A stretch of 64,000 nucleotides of DNA, from NCBI RefSeq assembly GCF_014202645.1, contig NZ_JACHHG010000016.1, positions 1 to 64,000 on the forward strand, given 5' to 3'. A program made the translations under genes and the position numbers. Shown one piece after another: positions 63,179-64,000 of the stretch (the first letter of the stretch is position 1; every line of letters begins with the position of its first letter). The notes beneath the pieces were generated by a model. It was not told where the DNA came from. It searched no databases and was given only the letters and a program-made list of their open reading frames with translations. Source of the stretch: Deinobacterium chartae. Lineage in GTDB: Bacteria > Deinococcota > Deinococci > Deinococcales > Deinococcaceae.

Positions 63179-63191
63179 TGCACACTGTGCA
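63179..63191. promoter_or_regulatory. TGCACACTGTGCA palindrome
   Basis: A 13-base palindrome placed between the probable promoter and the ribosome binding site of the minus-strand transcript that starts near 63200. It is a possible operator. Confidence 0.4.
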
Positions 63192-63311
63192 AGCATCCTT
63201 ACCGTAAGACAGCGCTGGTGATTGCCGCGTGATCGGACGTTCGTCAGGCTCCGGGCCATTTACAAGGCTACCGTCACGCTGTCGCCGCAACGGATGCATG
63301 GCTCCGGTACA

Positions 63312-63356
63312 GCGGAGCGGTCAGGGCCTCCGAGAAAGGTGCCCTGACCGCTCCGC
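63312..63356 (-). terminator. Hairpin ending the small cupredoxin operon
   Basis: Sixteen bases at 63312-63327 pair perfectly with 63341-63356 around a 13-base loop, 19 bases after the stop of the 51-residue ORF. Confidence 0.8.
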
Positions 63357-63375
63357 GGCCCAAGACCCGCCGTGG

Positions 63376-63531
63376 TCAAGCCGGCCGCCTCTGGAACCCA
63401 GCCTGAACGCACGAGGCGTCCGGACGCTGCCTGCGCCGGGTCACAGGGCGCAAGCAGCGCATCATCATCCACCCCAGCCCGAGCTCGGCTCCGGCCTGAG
63501 CCGCCAGCAAGACCCATTCGCCTGCCGTCAT
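63376..63531 (-). CDS. 51-residue protein coupled to the preceding short ORF
   Basis: The frame begins MTAGEWVLLAAQAGAELGLG, with a short hydrophobic N-terminal helix and an Arg-rich C-terminal half with two Cys. Its ATG overlaps the stop of the 26-residue ORF (ATGA), and a strong hairpin follows its own stop, which together support a real gene. It could be a small membrane-associated partner of the cupredoxin-like protein. Function unknown. Confidence 0.5.
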   Translation of the reverse strand: MTAGEWVLLAAQAGAELGLGWMMMRCLRPVTRRRQRPDASCVQAGFQRRPA

Positions 63532-63608
63532 CGGGCGCTCCGGTCAGCTTCCCGACCTGAACGAAAGCGGGGAATGCGAGGCAACACCTGAAAGGGTCTG
63601 GAGAACAT
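63528..63608 (-). CDS. 26-residue basic ORF downstream of the cupredoxin-like gene
   Basis: The ATG at 63608 has AGGAGG five bases upstream. The frame (MFSRPFQVLPRIPRFRSGRE...) is rich in Arg and ends in a TGA overlapping the next ATG. It starts 61 bases after the cupredoxin-like gene and may serve mainly to couple translation of the 51-residue ORF. Confidence 0.45.
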   Translation of the reverse strand: MFSRPFQVLPRIPRFRSGREADRSAR

Positions 63609-63669
63609 CGGCTCCTCCTGGAACTGGGGTGAAAGGCGCAGCGCCAGCGCGCCGCCCGGACAAGGAGTC

Positions 63670-64000
63670 TTACTTCACGCTGAAAAAGGAGAGCATGCCC
63701 AGCGTAAAGTGCGGCGCTCCGGTCTTCAGGTCCGGAAGAAAGCAGCTCGCGACATAATCTCCCTGGGCCAGATCAAAGGTCATGTAGCTGCTCTTCCCCT
63801 TGGAGAGCACCTCGGCGGCGTCCACCGGGTCAAAAGGCGGCGGGCCATCTTGTTTTTCCATCCAGGCATCGAGGTCCGCACGGGTTTTTCCGTCTTGCAG
63901 GCGCATCAAGATCAGGTGGTGCGTCTGGTCGCCCATGTTCATGACTTCCCACACCTGACGCCCGGCAGGCAGGGTCTCGGGCAGGTCAAACGCGAAGTCT
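63670..64000 (-). CDS. Cupredoxin-like protein, C-terminal part (runs off the window)
   Basis: About 110 residues are visible, running in from beyond position 64000. DFAFDLPETLPAGRQVWEVMNMGDQTHH matches the second half of the protein at 7301, and the same order of QDGKTRADLDAWM, SYMTFDLAQGDYVASCFLPD and PHFTLGML follows, with His, Cys, His and Met of a possible metal site. It is a paralogue of that protein. A 26- and a 51-residue ORF lie downstream in the same probable operon. Its N-terminus is outside the window. Confidence 0.8.
   Translation of the reverse strand, partial: DFAFDLPETLPAGRQVWEVMNMGDQTHHLILMRLQDGKTRADLDAWMEKQDGPPPFDPVDAAEVLSKGKSSYMTFDLAQGDYVASCFLPDLKTGAPHFTLGMLSFFSVK

Noticed and set aside
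63260-63517. An 85-codon minus-strand frame in the region before the cupredoxin operon end
   Set aside because: It reads through the terminator hairpin and lacks start signals; the 26- and 51-codon coupled ORFs in the same place are better supported.

Overview
The window is high-GC DNA with dense, short-spaced genes and reads as a chromosome segment of a member of the Deinococcaceae (Deinococcus or a close relative). The grounds are inference from the sequence: strong Deinococcus-like protein composition, Leu-Glu pairs written almost always as CTC-GAG, and at least thirteen genes whose start codon sits 5-7 nt behind a TANNNT -10 hexamer, the leaderless-mRNA layout known to be common in Deinococcus. 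No rRNA, tRNA, CRISPR, insertion sequence or phage gene was seen.

Layout. 1-8.2 kb: end of galT, galK, a cysteine hydrolase, a DMT exporter, an aldehyde dehydrogenase, then leuS behind a leaderless 13-codon leader ORF and an attenuator-like terminator, then a secreted double-cupredoxin-like protein. 8.3-15.8 kb: a secreted unknown, an atypical pyruvate-kinase-like fusion, a SorC-type regulator divergent from glpD, a LacI-type regulator divergent from an MFS transporter. 15.7-25.5 kb: signalling block with a triple-GAF HD-GYP protein, nudC, a GNAT, small proteins, a histidine kinase, a TPR-GGDEF-EAL protein and a lipoprotein subtilase with tandem WAEG repeats. 25.9-30.2 kb: a cobalamin riboswitch controls a thioesterase-nrdA-nrdB operon encoding a class Ic-like (Phe in place of radical Tyr) ribonucleotide reductase. 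30.2-45.3 kb: DinB-like protein, CGNR regulator, thioesterase, DNA polymerase IV, YqhA, modA, Usp, inositol monophosphatase, a DRE-TIM metallolyase divergent from an HTH-citrate synthase fusion, an XRE regulator, otsAB for trehalose, cupin, APH kinase and patatin.

45.3-56.4 kb is the most unusual block. Behind an AT-rich 0.5 kb region lies a run of five genes: a secreted Cys-rich protein, a PapD/chaperone-like secreted protein interrupted by one extra T in a T6 run at a UUU-UGA shifty stop, a small secreted protein, a 1084-residue outer-membrane barrel with Ig-like and Ca-binding SdrD-B-like domains, and a winged-helix response regulator lacking the receiver acidic cluster and Lys. It faces a SARP/AAA-type regulator and then a second copy of the same degenerate response regulator. 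This looks like a surface-structure export system with its own phosphorylation-independent regulators.

56.4-64 kb: a peptide-binding protein, a membrane pair including a DUF421/YetF protein, a YjbQ-like protein, ribokinase, an Rrf2 regulator with an AhpD-like partner, several tiny genes, and at the right edge a second cupredoxin-like gene (a paralogue of the one at 7.3 kb) heading a small operon of two very short ORFs. Many gene ends carry long perfect GC-rich inverted repeats, often without a U-tract and often between convergent genes.
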